Shown in pieces: positions 27,407 through 36,327 of a DNA stretch of 64,000 nucleotides (position 1 is its first letter; every line of letters starts with the position of its first letter). Below the pieces are notes generated by a model, which was given only the letters and a program-made list of their open reading frames with translations, did no database searches and had not been told where the DNA came from. Origin of the DNA: Pelomonas sp052436255. GTDB taxonomy: Bacteria > Pseudomonadota > Gammaproteobacteria > Burkholderiales > Burkholderiaceae_C. The translations under genes were made by a program, and so were the position numbers. The stretch is from positions 1 to 64,000 of the forward strand of contig JBQVNP010000008.1 of assembly GCA_052436255.1 (NCBI GenBank). Direction: 5' to 3'.

Positions 27407-28177
27407 ATGAACACCACTCGCCGCCATTTCGCTCGTCTCGGTGCCGTCGGCCTCGTCAGCGCCGCTGCAGCCTTCAGCGGAGCCGCCCAGGCCTGGAGCT
27501 GGAACAAGGGCGAGCGCATCGCCGGCAATGGCGACATCGCCACCGAAGCGCGCGACACCGGCGCCTTTGACGCGGTGGCGCTCAGTGGCGGCTTCAACGT
27601 CGTCATCCGCCAAGGCAGCGGCAACAAGGTGGAGGTCAAGGCCGACCGCAACCTGCTGGCCTACATCGAGACCCGCGTCGTCGACGGCAGCAAGGGCCGC
27701 ACGCTGGAGATCGGCCCCAAGAAGGGCTACAGCGTCTCTTCGTCCACCAACCCCAGCTTCACGATCGAGATGCCGTCCATGCGCGCCGTCGCGGTGGCCG
27801 GCTCCGGCACGATCAAGGTCGAGGCCATGAAGACCGGCGTCGTCGATGCCTCCATCGCCGGCTCGGGCGACATCCGCTTTGCCGGCCTGGATGCCGAACG
27901 CCTGGCGATGAAGGTCAGCGGCAGTGGCGACATCGTCGCGGCCGGCCGCTGCGGCAGCGCGACCGTCTCGATTGCCGGCAGCGGTGACGTCAGGGCTGCC
28001 GAACTGGTCAGCGACGAAGTCAAGGTCAGCATTGCCGGCAGCGGCGACGCCCAGGTCAACGCCACCAAGAAGCTCAATGTCTCCATCGCCGGCAGCGGCG
28101 ACGTGAAGTACGCCGGCTCGCCGGAGATCAGCTCGTCCATCGCTGGCAGCGGCAAAGTCCGTCGCCTCGACAAGTGA
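27407..28177 (+). CDS. Exported DUF2807 (adhesin-head-like) protein
   Basis: 256 residues from ATG (MNTTRRHFARLGAVGLV) with GGAG 6 bases upstream. The N-terminus has a twin-arginine-like signal (TTRRHFARLG) and a hydrophobic stretch ending near GAAQA-WSW. The mature part is a DUF2807 beta-helix: GAFDAVALSGGFNVVIRQG and then a repeated turn, AGSGTI, AGSGDI, SGSGDI, AGSGDV, AGSGDA, AGSGDV, AGSGKV at about 15-25-residue steps. Such proteins are predicted surface or periplasmic and their role is largely unknown. It stands alone between two hairpin regions and azlC. Confidence 0.88.
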   Translation: MNTTRRHFARLGAVGLVSAAAAFSGAAQAWSWNKGERIAGNGDIATEARDTGAFDAVALSGGFNVVIRQGSGNKVEVKADRNLLAYIETRVVDGSKGRTLEIGPKKGYSVSSSTNPSFTIEMPSMRAVAVAGSGTIKVEAMKTGVVDASIAGSGDIRFAGLDAERLAMKVSGSGDIVAAGRCGSATVSIAGSGDVRAAELVSDEVKVSIAGSGDAQVNATKKLNVSIAGSGDVKYAGSPEISSSIAGSGKVRRLDK

Positions 28178-28207
28178 TCAAGGCCCCATGCCGTCGAGAA
28201 TGGCGGC

Positions 28208-28927
28208 ATGAGTTTGACCATCAGGCTGCGCGCGCTCGCGGCCGATCCTGATTTCCGAGCCGGCGCGCGTGACATGGCGTCGCCTTCCCTGGGCCTGGCA
28301 GCCTGGGGCCTGGTGACCGGCATGACGATGATCAAGAGCGGGCTGAGCATCCCGCTGGCCTTTGCCATGTCGCTGCTGGTGTTCGCCGGCAGCGCGCAGC
28401 TGACGGCGCTGCCGTTGATCGCCTCCGGCGCACCGCTGTGGGTGCTGCTGGCCACGGCGTTCTGCGTCAACCTGCGCTTCGTCATCTTCAGCGCACAGTG
28501 GCGCCACTACTTCGGCCATCTGCCGCGCTGGCGCCGGCTGATGACGACCTATTTCGCGGCCGACCTGAACTTCGTCTACTTCGTCAAGCGCTACCCCGAC
28601 CCCGTACCGGCGCGCAGCCAGCAGCGCTATTTCTGGGGCGGCGTCGCCGTGAACTGGCCGACGTGGCAACTGACCGCCCTGGTGGGCATCCTGCTGGCCG
28701 ACCGCATCCCGACGCACTGGGGCATCGGATTTGCCGGCGTGCTGGCCTTGCTCGGCCTGTCCTATTCGCTGCTGACGGAGAGGATGTTGTGGTGGGTGGC
28801 CGTGACCGCGGCTGCCGTGTCGATCGCGACCTATTCGCTGCCCCTGAAGCTCAACATCCTGTGCGCCATCGTCGCTGCCGGCGCCGTGGGCTGGTGGCTG
28901 GACAGCCGGAAGGCGCGCAATGGCTGA
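28208..28927 (+). CDS. AzlC-family branched-chain amino acid exporter, large subunit
   Basis: 239 residues, many hydrophobic helices: LGLAAWGLVTGMTMIKSG, FAMSLLVFAGSAQLTALPL and ATAFCVNLRFVIFSAQW, which contains the AzlC motif region. Family members (AzlC, YgaZ) export branched-chain amino acids or Met with a small AzlD/YgaH partner. The partner follows directly and overlaps the last 8 bases. No regulator is adjacent. Confidence 0.92.
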   Translation: MSLTIRLRALAADPDFRAGARDMASPSLGLAAWGLVTGMTMIKSGLSIPLAFAMSLLVFAGSAQLTALPLIASGAPLWVLLATAFCVNLRFVIFSAQWRHYFGHLPRWRRLMTTYFAADLNFVYFVKRYPDPVPARSQQRYFWGGVAVNWPTWQLTALVGILLADRIPTHWGIGFAGVLALLGLSYSLLTERMLWWVAVTAAAVSIATYSLPLKLNILCAIVAAGAVGWWLDSRKARNG

Positions 28928-29249
28928 GTGGCTGATATGGATTGCGCTGTTCGGCCTGGGCGCCATCACGGTGGTGACGCGCGGCTTCTTCATGATCGGC
29001 GACCGGCAACTGCCGATCCCCGACTGGCTGCGCGAGCTGCTCAAGGTCGCGCCGCTGGCCGCGCTGGTGGCCGTCGTCGCGCCCGAGATCTTCATGACGC
29101 AGGGCCAGGTCATCACCACCTGGCAGGACGCGCGCTGGCCGGCCGCGGTGGTCGCCAGCGGTTATTTCTTCTGGCGCCGCGACATCCTCGGCACCATCAT
29201 CAGCGGCATGGCCGTGATGCTGCCGTTAAAGCTGGTCTTGGGTTGGTAA
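28920..29249 (+). CDS. AzlD-family exporter small subunit
   Basis: 109 residues with three or four hydrophobic helices (LIWIALFGLGAITVVTRGFF, APLAALVAVVAPEIF, GTIISGMAVMLPLKLVLGW), the usual AzlD/YgaH size and pattern. Its start overlaps the end of azlC, indicating coupled translation and a 1:1 complex in the inner membrane. A 67-base gap separates it from pgk. Confidence 0.92.
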   Translation: MAEWLIWIALFGLGAITVVTRGFFMIGDRQLPIPDWLRELLKVAPLAALVAVVAPEIFMTQGQVITTWQDARWPAAVVASGYFFWRRDILGTIISGMAVMLPLKLVLGW

Positions 29250-29316
29250 CCGGCTGGAACGCGGGGCGGAGAGAATCGCGGCAGTCTCGATCTCCCAACT
29301 TTCGCATCGCCCCACC

Positions 29317-30510
29317 ATGAACGTCCTCCGCTTCTCCGACCTGATCGCCGCCGGCAAGGTCTCCGGCCAACGCGTCTTCATCCGCGCCGACCTCAACGTG
29401 CCGCAGGACGACGCCGGCAACATCACCGAGGACACGCGCATCCGCGCGTCCATCCCGGCCATCGAGGCCGCGCTGAAGGCGGGTGCCGCCGTCATGGTCA
29501 CCTCCCATCTGGGCCGCCCCACCGAGGGCGAGTTCAAGCCGGAGGATTCGCTGCGCCCCGTGGCCAAGCGGATGGGCGAGCTGATGGGCCGCGAGATCCC
29601 CGTGGTCGCCAACTGGGTGGGTGGCGTCAGTGTCGCGCCGGGCCAGCTCGTCATGCTGGAGAACTGCCGCCTGAACAAGGGTGAGAAGAAGAACAACGAG
29701 GAGCTGGCCCGCAAGATGGCCGGGCTCTGCGACATCTTCGTCAACGATGCTTTTGGCACCGCCCACCGGGCCGAGGGCACCACTTACGGTATCGCGCAGT
29801 ACGCGCCCATCGCCTGCGCCGGCCCGCTGCTGGCGGCCGAGATCGATGCCATCACCAAGGCGCTGGCCAACCCGCGACGGCCGCTGGTGGCCATCGTTGC
29901 CGGCTCCAAGGTCTCGACCAAGCTGACCATCCTGAAGGCGCTGTCGGCCAAGGTCGACGGCCTCATCGTCGGCGGCGGCATTGCCAACACCTTCATGCTG
30001 GCTGCCGGTTTGAAGATCGGCAAGTCGCTGGCCGAGCCGGACCTGGTGGGCGAAGCCAAGGCCGTCATCGAGGCGATGGCCGCGCGTGGTGCCGCGGTGC
30101 CCATTCCGGAGGATGTCGTCACGGCCAAGACCTTTGCCGCCGGCGCCACGGCGGCCGTCAAGGCGGCCACCGACGTGGACGACGACGACCTCATCCTCGA
30201 CATCGGCCCCAAGACCGCGGCCAAGCTCGCCGAGCAATTGAAAGCGGCCGGCACCATCGTGTGGAACGGCCCGGTCGGTGTCTTCGAGTTCGACGCCTTT
30301 GCCCATGGCACCGAGGCCATCGCCCGCGCGATTGCCGAGAGCGTGGCCTTCAGCATCGCCGGCGGCGGCGACACCCTGGCCGCGATTGCCAAGTACGGCA
30401 TCGAGAAGGACGTCGGCTACATCTCCACCGGCGGCGGTGCGTTCCTCGAAGTGCTGGAGGGCAAGACCTTGCCGGCTTTCGAGATCCTCGCCCGGCGCGC
30501 GGCGGGCTGA
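29317..30510 (+). CDS. pgk: Phosphoglycerate kinase
   Basis: 397 residues, the normal length. It interconverts 1,3-bisphosphoglycerate + ADP and 3-phosphoglycerate + ATP. Motifs: FIRADLNVPQDDAGNITEDT (substrate Asp/Asn region), TSHLGRPTEGEF, DIFVNDAFGTAHRAEG, IVAGSKVSTK, WNGPVGVFEFDAFA and AGGGDTLAAI in the C-terminal nucleotide lobe. Unlike many bacteria, it is not next to gap or pyk here; pyk lies about 6 kb downstream. A GC hairpin follows the stop. Confidence 0.98.
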   Translation: MNVLRFSDLIAAGKVSGQRVFIRADLNVPQDDAGNITEDTRIRASIPAIEAALKAGAAVMVTSHLGRPTEGEFKPEDSLRPVAKRMGELMGREIPVVANWVGGVSVAPGQLVMLENCRLNKGEKKNNEELARKMAGLCDIFVNDAFGTAHRAEGTTYGIAQYAPIACAGPLLAAEIDAITKALANPRRPLVAIVAGSKVSTKLTILKALSAKVDGLIVGGGIANTFMLAAGLKIGKSLAEPDLVGEAKAVIEAMAARGAAVPIPEDVVTAKTFAAGATAAVKAATDVDDDDLILDIGPKTAAKLAEQLKAAGTIVWNGPVGVFEFDAFAHGTEAIARAIAESVAFSIAGGGDTLAAIAKYGIEKDVGYISTGGGAFLEVLEGKTLPAFEILARRAAG

Positions 30511-30512
30511 CG

Positions 30513-30545
30513 ACGAGGCCGCCCCGAAGCGGGCGGTCGTTACAA
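30513..30545 (+). terminator. Hairpin after pgk
   Basis: GCCGCCCCGAAGCGGGCGGT, flanked by ACGA and TCGT, forms a GC-rich stem 3 bases after the pgk stop. The tail (TACAACTTTG) has only a weak T run. Confidence 0.6.
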
Positions 30546-30630
30546 CTTTGTAAGTGTCGGGCGGGCTCATTTCACGCTTGCCGGCGGCCGCCATGCACCG
30601 TGTCGGGGGCCGGGCCGCCAGAATGCCCGC

Positions 30631-31887
30631 ATGGTTCTGCGCTGGCTGCTTGCTCTGCTCGTCCTGGCGACGGTGCTGGGCCTCTACGCCAATGAGCATT
30701 GGATGACGCGCCGTCTGGTGCTGGACGGGCGCAGCCCGGGCCAGCATGTGGAGATCGTCGACGACCGCGGCGTTGGCGGGGCGAGCGAGGCCGTGCGGGA
30801 TGCATCGGTCCAGCAGCCGTTGGCGATGCGCTGCGCGATCCGGCCCGGCTATGAATGGCCTTTCTGTGAGCTGCAAATCGTCATGCAGGAGCGGGACCTG
30901 GACCTGCAGCGCTTCAGCCATCTCCGGCTCTCGCTGCATGCCGAGGGGCCGAACGAGGGCAAGGAACCTGTGCAGGTGCGCGTCTTCCTGCGCAATTTCA
31001 ACCCGGCCTATTCGGGCCGGGGGGATGCGGTTGACCTCAAACCGCATGAGCTGATCTTCGCGCCCGGCGCCCAGCCCCAGCCGGTGGAGCTGAGGCTGTC
31101 GCAATTCATGGTCAGCTCTTGGTGGTCGCAAGGCCATGCGCTGCCATTGGCCATCGTCGGCCCCGAACTGGACCGCGTGCGCATCATCAGCTTCAGCACC
31201 AGCGGCCAGACGACGGTGGGGCAGCACCTGATTCGCGTGGAGGCTGCCGAGCTCGTCGGCGACTGGGTGGCGCCCGAGACCTTCCGCCTCGGTCTCGTCG
31301 GGCTGTGGATGTTCAGCCTGCTGGGCTATCTGGCATGGGAGAGCTGGACGGTGCGTGGCCGCCTGCGGCACTCGATGAAGCGCTCGCGGGTGCTGGAGCA
31401 GATGGCGCTGCGCGACTCGCTGACCCGCGTGGCCAACCGTGACGGCCTGGACCGCGCACTGGAGCTGCTGCTGCAGGTGCAGGGCGACACGGGCTTTCCG
31501 CTGTCGGTCGTCTTCGTCGACGTGGACCATTTCAAGCGCGTCAACGACGGGCATGGGCACGAGACCGGTGACCAGGTGCTGGTACTGCTGGCACACACGC
31601 TGCGCGCCAACCTGCCGCGCGACGACTTGCTGGCGCGCTGGGGAGGTGAGGAGTTCGTCATCGTCATGCCGCAGACGCCTGCCGCCGAGGCCGTGGCGGT
31701 CGCCGAGCGCCTGCGCCAGGTCCTTGCCCACACCGAATGGCCGGCCGGCCTGCGGGTGACGGCGAGCTGGGGCGTGGCCCAGGCCGTGGGGGCTGCCGAT
31801 GTTGAAGCCGCGCTGCGCGAGGCCGACCAGGCCATGTACCGCGCCAAGCAGGCAGGCCGCGACCGGGTGATATCGGCTTCGGCATAG
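30631..31887 (+). CDS. Membrane-anchored diguanylate cyclase
   Basis: 418 residues. An N-terminal helix (LRWLLALLVLATVLGLY) and a second near residues 225-243 (LGLVGLWMFSLLGYLAW) bracket a periplasmic sensor domain of about 200 residues with no family I recognise. The cytoplasmic GGDEF domain has LRDSLTRVANRDG-type start, VVFVDVDHFKRVNDGHGHET and an intact GGEEF signature (ARWGGEEFVIVMPQT), so it should make cyclic di-GMP. The Arg/Asp before it (PRDD) is out of register for a canonical RxxD inhibitory site. It is a single gene between the pgk hairpin and maeB. Confidence 0.9.
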   Translation: MVLRWLLALLVLATVLGLYANEHWMTRRLVLDGRSPGQHVEIVDDRGVGGASEAVRDASVQQPLAMRCAIRPGYEWPFCELQIVMQERDLDLQRFSHLRLSLHAEGPNEGKEPVQVRVFLRNFNPAYSGRGDAVDLKPHELIFAPGAQPQPVELRLSQFMVSSWWSQGHALPLAIVGPELDRVRIISFSTSGQTTVGQHLIRVEAAELVGDWVAPETFRLGLVGLWMFSLLGYLAWESWTVRGRLRHSMKRSRVLEQMALRDSLTRVANRDGLDRALELLLQVQGDTGFPLSVVFVDVDHFKRVNDGHGHETGDQVLVLLAHTLRANLPRDDLLARWGGEEFVIVMPQTPAAEAVAVAERLRQVLAHTEWPAGLRVTASWGVAQAVGAADVEAALREADQAMYRAKQAGRDRVISASA

Positions 31888-31962
31888 ATCGCCAAAGAAC
31901 CGGCATCGGCAGGCGCTCAATCGCGACGTAATCTTCAGGATTCCTCCTGGAGACACGCCCTC

Positions 31963-34290
31963 ATGGAAAAGAACAACGCCCCCCTGTCGCCGGCCGAGGC
32001 CGCGCTGCGCGACGCCGCCCTCGACTATCACCGTGCGCCGACACGCGGAAAGGTTTCCGTCACGCCGACCAAGGCGCTTTCCAACCAGCGCGACCTGTCG
32101 CTGGCCTACTCGCCCGGCGTCGCCTATCCCTGCCTGGACATCGAGCGCGACCCGTCGCTGGCAGCCGAGTACACGTCGCGCGGCAATCTGGTGGGCGTCA
32201 TCACCAACGGCACCGCCGTGCTCGGCCTGGGCGACATCGGCCCGCTGGCGGCCAAGCCGGTGATGGAAGGCAAGGGCTGCCTGTTCAAGAAGTTCGCCGG
32301 CATCGACGTGTTCGACATCGAACTGGCCGAGCGCGACCCGGACAAGCTCATCGACATCATTGCGGCGATGGAGCCGACGCTGGGCGGCATCAACCTGGAG
32401 GACATCAAGGCGCCCGAGTGCTTCTACATCGAGCGCGAGCTGTCCAAGCGCATGAACATCCCGGTGTTCCATGACGACCAGCACGGCACGGCCATCATCT
32501 CGTCGGCCGCGCTGCTCAACGGGCTGGAACTGGTGGGCAAGGACATCGGCAAGGTCAAGGTGGCCGTGTCCGGCGCCGGTGCAGCGGCCATTGCCTGCCT
32601 GGATGTGATGGTGGGCCTGGGCGTGCGGCGCGAGAACGTGTTCGTCTGCGACTCGCGCGGCGTCATCCAGAGCGAGCGTGAGGACACCAAGGCCGGCAAG
32701 CTCGATGAATCCAAGCAGCGCTATTGCCAGATCACGACGGCGCGCACGCTGGCCGATGTCGTCGACGGCGCCGATGTCTTCCTCGGCTGCTCGGCGGCCG
32801 GCGTGCTGACGGCGGACATGGTCAAGACCATGGGCACGCAGCCCATCATCCTGGCGCTGGCGAACCCGGAGCCCGAGATCCGCCCCGAGCTGGCCAAGGC
32901 CGTGCGGCCGGACTGCATCATGGCCACCGGACGCAGCGACTACCCGAACCAGGTCAACAACGTGCTCTGCTTCCCCTACATCTTCCGCGGCGCGCTGGAC
33001 TGCGGCGCGAGCAAGATCACCGAGGGCATGAAGCTGGCCTGCGTGCGCGAGATCGCGGCGCTGGCCAAGGCGGAGACGTCGGATGAAGTGGCGGCGGCCT
33101 ACGCCGGCCAGGAGCTGGCGTTCGGGCCGGAGTACCTCATCCCCAAGCCGTTTGATGCCCGCCTGATCCTGCGCATCGCGCCGGCCGTGGCGGCGGCGGC
33201 GGCCGCCGACGGCGTGGCCACGCGGCCCATCGCCGACCTGGTCGCCTACCGCCAGTCGCTGGAGCGCTTCGTCTACCAGACCGGCATGTTCATGCGCCCG
33301 GTCTTCTCGGCCGCCAAGGCCGCGCCCGCGCGCGTGATCTACGCCGAAGGCGAGGACGAGCGCGTGCTGCGCGCGGTCCAGGTGGCGCTGGACGAAGGCC
33401 TGTGCAAGCCGACGCTGATCGGCCGCCCCGGCGTGTTGGCCGCGCGCATCCAGCGCGCCGGCCTGCGCCTGAAGCTGGGCGAGGACGTCGCCGTCATCGA
33501 CCCGGAGGACGACCCGCGCTTTCGCCTCTACTGGGAGGCCTACCACGCCCGCATGAAGCGCAATGGCGTCACGCCCGAGATGGCCAAGTCGGCCGTACGC
33601 CGCTCCAACACGGTCATCGGCGCGCTGGCCATCGAGCTGGGTGACGCCGACGCGATGATCTGCGGGCTGGTCGGCCGTTTCGACCGTCATCTGGAGCAGG
33701 TGCGCGAGCTGGTCGGCCTGCGCCAGGGCGCCCGCCAGTTCGCAGCAATGAACGCACTGATCCTGGAGCAGATGACGCTGTTCATCACCGACACCTTTGT
33801 CAACGACGACCCGACTGCCGAAGAGTTGGCCGATATCGCGGCCATGGCCGCCGAAGAGGTGAGACGCTTCGGCCTGCCGCCCAAGCTGGCCTTCGTCAGC
33901 CACTCCATGTTCGGCTCATCGACGCGCCCGTCGGCCGTGAAGATGCGCCGCGCCCACGAGCTGTTCGCGGCGGCGCATCCCGAGGTCGAGTGTGATGGCG
34001 AGATGCATGGCGACGCGGCGTTGTCCGAAAGCGTGCGCCTGGCCTTCCTGCCCGACAGCAAGCTCAAGGGCGCCGCCAACCTGCTGGTGCTGCCGACGCT
34101 GGACGCGGCCAACATCCTCTTCAATGTGCTGAAGATCAGCGCCAGTCACGGCGTGACGGTCGGGCCCATCTTGCTGGGTGCGGCGGCACCGGTGCACATC
34201 CTGACGCCGTCGGCGACGGTGCGCCGCATCATCAACATGACGGCTCTGGCGGTGGCGGACGTGCGGGAAGCCCAGGCCGTGAAGGACTGA
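31963..34290 (+). CDS. maeB: NADP-dependent malic enzyme with phosphotransacetylase-like domain
   Basis: 775 residues, the MaeB-type fusion. It decarboxylates malate to pyruvate with NADP reduction. The malic enzyme part (about 1-425) has SLAYSPGVAYPCLDI with the catalytic Tyr, FKKFAGIDVFDIE with Lys, and the nucleotide loop VSGAGAAAIACLDV. The C-terminal part (about 430-765) resembles phosphate acetyltransferase (VIYAEGEDERVLRA, LVLPTLDAANI) and is thought to be regulatory, sensing acetyl-CoA. The last 59 bases overlap, tail to tail, the coding end of the EamA transporter on the other strand. Confidence 0.97.
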   Translation: MEKNNAPLSPAEAALRDAALDYHRAPTRGKVSVTPTKALSNQRDLSLAYSPGVAYPCLDIERDPSLAAEYTSRGNLVGVITNGTAVLGLGDIGPLAAKPVMEGKGCLFKKFAGIDVFDIELAERDPDKLIDIIAAMEPTLGGINLEDIKAPECFYIERELSKRMNIPVFHDDQHGTAIISSAALLNGLELVGKDIGKVKVAVSGAGAAAIACLDVMVGLGVRRENVFVCDSRGVIQSEREDTKAGKLDESKQRYCQITTARTLADVVDGADVFLGCSAAGVLTADMVKTMGTQPIILALANPEPEIRPELAKAVRPDCIMATGRSDYPNQVNNVLCFPYIFRGALDCGASKITEGMKLACVREIAALAKAETSDEVAAAYAGQELAFGPEYLIPKPFDARLILRIAPAVAAAAAADGVATRPIADLVAYRQSLERFVYQTGMFMRPVFSAAKAAPARVIYAEGEDERVLRAVQVALDEGLCKPTLIGRPGVLAARIQRAGLRLKLGEDVAVIDPEDDPRFRLYWEAYHARMKRNGVTPEMAKSAVRRSNTVIGALAIELGDADAMICGLVGRFDRHLEQVRELVGLRQGARQFAAMNALILEQMTLFITDTFVNDDPTAEELADIAAMAAEEVRRFGLPPKLAFVSHSMFGSSTRPSAVKMRRAHELFAAAHPEVECDGEMHGDAALSESVRLAFLPDSKLKGAANLLVLPTLDAANILFNVLKISASHGVTVGPILLGAAAPVHILTPSATVRRIINMTALAVADVREAQAVKD

Positions 34291-35164
34291 ACTGCGCCAG
34301 CGCCACGCCGGCAAGGATGACGCCGGCGCCCAGCAGCTTGGGCACGCTGAACTGCTCGCCGCCCCACAGCCATGCGATCAGGCCGGCCACGAGCGGCATC
34401 AGGTAGATCAAGGGTGCGGTGCGGGCCACGCCGCGCTTCTCGTTGGCCCAGCCCCAGGCCAGCCAGCCGATGAAGCCGCCGCCGGCGACCTGCCAGACGG
34501 TGCCGCTCCACACCCAGCCGGGCTGGGCCTGCCAGTCGAGCGCCGCCAGCTCGGGCGCGCACCACAGCAGCATCGGCAGGGTGCAGACCAGGCTGCCGTA
34601 GCCCAGCACCGTCACGCCGCCGTGATGCAGGATCAGCGGCTTGCTGGCGACCGTGTAGTAGCTGAACAGGGCAGCGGCGGCCAGCAGGGTCAGGTCGCCG
34701 ATGCCGGCATGCCAGTCGGCCGCCAGCAGCTTGTCGGACGTGAACAGCAGCGCCCCGCTGGCCGCCATCGCCACGCCGGCGACCTGGCCGCGCGACAGTC
34801 GCTCCACGCCGCTGGCACGCAGGATCAGCAGCGTGAAGACGGGCCCGCAGGCCAGCAGCACGCTGGCGCTGAAGGCCGTGGAGCCCTGCATGCCGTAAGC
34901 CGCCAGCAGCAGGTGCAGCCCCTGGCCGATCAAGGTCAGGCGCACCAGCGGGCCCACCTCGCTGCGGTCCAGCCGCGGCCAGGCGGTGCCGAAACGCCAG
35001 CACAGCAGCGCCACTGCGCACAACGGCACGAGCAGATAGCGCAGACCCAGGAAGCCCTCCGGGCCGAGCTGCGTGAACAGGGCTTTGGACAGCGGGAAAT
35101 TGACGCCCCAGGTCAGCACGACCGCCAGCGCGGCGATCAGCGGGGCGGTGTGGCGATCTCTCAT
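34232..35164 (-). CDS. EamA/DMT-family transporter
   Basis: 310 residues from ATG (MRDRHTAPLIAALAVVLTWG); an ATG 12 bases further out is also possible. Ten hydrophobic helices in two EamA repeats are visible, e.g. AALAVVLTWGVNFPLSKALF at the start and LIYLMPLVAGLIAWLWGGE near the end. Such drug/metabolite transporters usually export amino acids or metabolites. The C-terminal tail (SRPGLPARPPPPEPSC) is encoded over the 3' end of maeB, so the two coding regions overlap in antisense. It is divergent from an XRE-cupin regulator only 20 bases away, its likely controller. Confidence 0.9.
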   Translation of the reverse strand: MRDRHTAPLIAALAVVLTWGVNFPLSKALFTQLGPEGFLGLRYLLVPLCAVALLCWRFGTAWPRLDRSEVGPLVRLTLIGQGLHLLLAAYGMQGSTAFSASVLLACGPVFTLLILRASGVERLSRGQVAGVAMAASGALLFTSDKLLAADWHAGIGDLTLLAAAALFSYYTVASKPLILHHGGVTVLGYGSLVCTLPMLLWCAPELAALDWQAQPGWVWSGTVWQVAGGGFIGWLAWGWANEKRGVARTAPLIYLMPLVAGLIAWLWGGEQFSVPKLLGAGVILAGVALAQFSPSRPGLPARPPPPEPSC

Positions 35165-35192
35165 ATCGGCTAGCATATTCCCGTATGAGAGA
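35157..35192. promoter_or_regulatory. 9-bp inverted repeat over the divergent EamA/XRE starts
   Basis: TCTCTCATA (35157-35165) and TATGAGAGA (35184-35192) are perfectly complementary with an 18-base spacer. Each arm contains a start codon: the EamA ATG at 35164 and the regulator ATG at 35185. TAGCAT at 35171-35176 may serve as a -10. The symmetry fits an operator bound by the regulator, which would shut both genes, and suggests leaderless or very short-leader mRNAs. Confidence 0.5.
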
Positions 35193-35778
35193 AAATTTCT
35201 CTGAATCGAGCGACGAGGGGCATTTCGAACTGCAGCTTGCCGAGCGCCTCGCGACGCTGCGCCTGGCCGCCGGCTGGTCGCTGGACGAACTGGCCACGCG
35301 CAGCGGGGTCAGCCGGGCGACGCTCTCCCGGCTTGAGCGCGCCGAGACCAGCCCGACCGCCACGCTGCTGTCGCGCCTGGCCCGCGCGCACGGCTTGCCC
35401 CTGAGCCGGCTGCTGGCGGACGCCGAGGCCCTGCCGGTGCGGCTGCTGCGCGCTGCCGACCAGCCGCGCTGGCACGACCAGCGGAGCGGCTTCGAGCGGC
35501 TGATGCGCTGCCCGCCGCTGGCCGGCTTTGCCACCGAGGTGATCGAGGCGCGACTCGCGCCCGGCGCTGAGCTGGCTTACGAGGAACCGACCGTGGCGCG
35601 GCTGGAGCACCACCTTTGTCTGCTGCAAGGCGGCGTCAGCCTGACGCTGCAGGGTCAGGTCTACACCTTGACCGCAGGCGACTCGATCAGCTTCCGTGTC
35701 ACCGGCCGTTCCGTCTTCGCCAACCCCGGCATCGAGCCCGCGCGCTACCTGCTCGCGATGACCGTTCCCAGCCTGTAA
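35185..35778 (+). CDS. XRE-family regulator with C-terminal cupin domain
   Basis: 197 residues. An N-terminal helix-turn-helix of the XRE type (about 15-70: LAERLATLRLAAGWSLDELATR, SGVSRATLSRLERAETSPT) is joined to a cupin fold (ARLEHHLCLLQGGVSLTLQG, GDSISFRVTG). This layout is common in regulators of amino acid or polyamine uptake and of exporters, the cupin binding a small ligand. It is divergent from the EamA transporter over a short palindromic gap, so it probably controls that exporter and itself. A GNAT gene follows after 5 bases. Confidence 0.92.
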   Translation: MRENFSESSDEGHFELQLAERLATLRLAAGWSLDELATRSGVSRATLSRLERAETSPTATLLSRLARAHGLPLSRLLADAEALPVRLLRAADQPRWHDQRSGFERLMRCPPLAGFATEVIEARLAPGAELAYEEPTVARLEHHLCLLQGGVSLTLQGQVYTLTAGDSISFRVTGRSVFANPGIEPARYLLAMTVPSL

Positions 35779-35783
35779 CCGCC

Positions 35784-36260
35784 ATGCAGCTTGCGCCACT
35801 CGACCCGACCAGCCCCGATGCCCAGGCGCTGATCACCCAATCCGAAGCGCTGATGACGGCGCTCTACCCCAGCGAAAGCAATCATTTCGAGCCGGCCGCC
35901 AACCTGCGGCCGCCGCTGGGCGCCTTCTGGGGCGCGTGGGTGGACGCCCGACTGGTCGGCTGCGGCGGCGTCAGGCACCGCGCCCCCGCGGGCGAGCCTG
36001 CCTACGGCGAGATCAAGCGCCTGTTCGTGCTCGACAGCGCCCGCGGCCGCGGCGTCGCCAGGCAGTTGATGGCACGGCTGGAGGCCGAGCTGACCGCGCG
36101 CGGCGTGAGGCTGGCGCGGCTGGAGACCGGCATCCACCAGCCCGAAGCGCTGGCGCTGTACCGGCGGCTGGGCTACAGCGAACGCGGGCCCTTCGGCGAC
36201 TACGCGCGCGACCCGCTCAGTGCCTTCTTCGAAAAGGTGCTGACGCCCGCGCAGATGTGA
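35784..36260 (+). CDS. GNAT-family N-acetyltransferase
   Basis: 158 residues from ATG (MQLAPLDPTSPDAQAL), 5 bases after the regulator stop, so co-transcribed with it. The acetyl-CoA-binding motif A is clear: EIKRLFVLDSARGRGVARQL, followed by LETGIHQPEALALYRRLGY, typical of small-molecule GNATs. The substrate is unknown. Its position behind the XRE-cupin regulator and near the exporter suggests it modifies the same compound or an amine related to it (inference). Confidence 0.9.
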   Translation: MQLAPLDPTSPDAQALITQSEALMTALYPSESNHFEPAANLRPPLGAFWGAWVDARLVGCGGVRHRAPAGEPAYGEIKRLFVLDSARGRGVARQLMARLEAELTARGVRLARLETGIHQPEALALYRRLGYSERGPFGDYARDPLSAFFEKVLTPAQM

Positions 36261-36327
36261 AACACGAAGAAACTCGCGCGGGGCGCGGCGGACCATAATT
36301 CCGCGCCTTCCAAGAATCGAGACAGCC

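Noticed and set aside
29200..33903. Minus-strand open frame of about 1,570 codons across pgk, the GGDEF gene and maeB
   Set aside because: It spans three clear plus-strand genes and their gaps and matches no family. Long antisense openness follows from the codon bias of the real genes.
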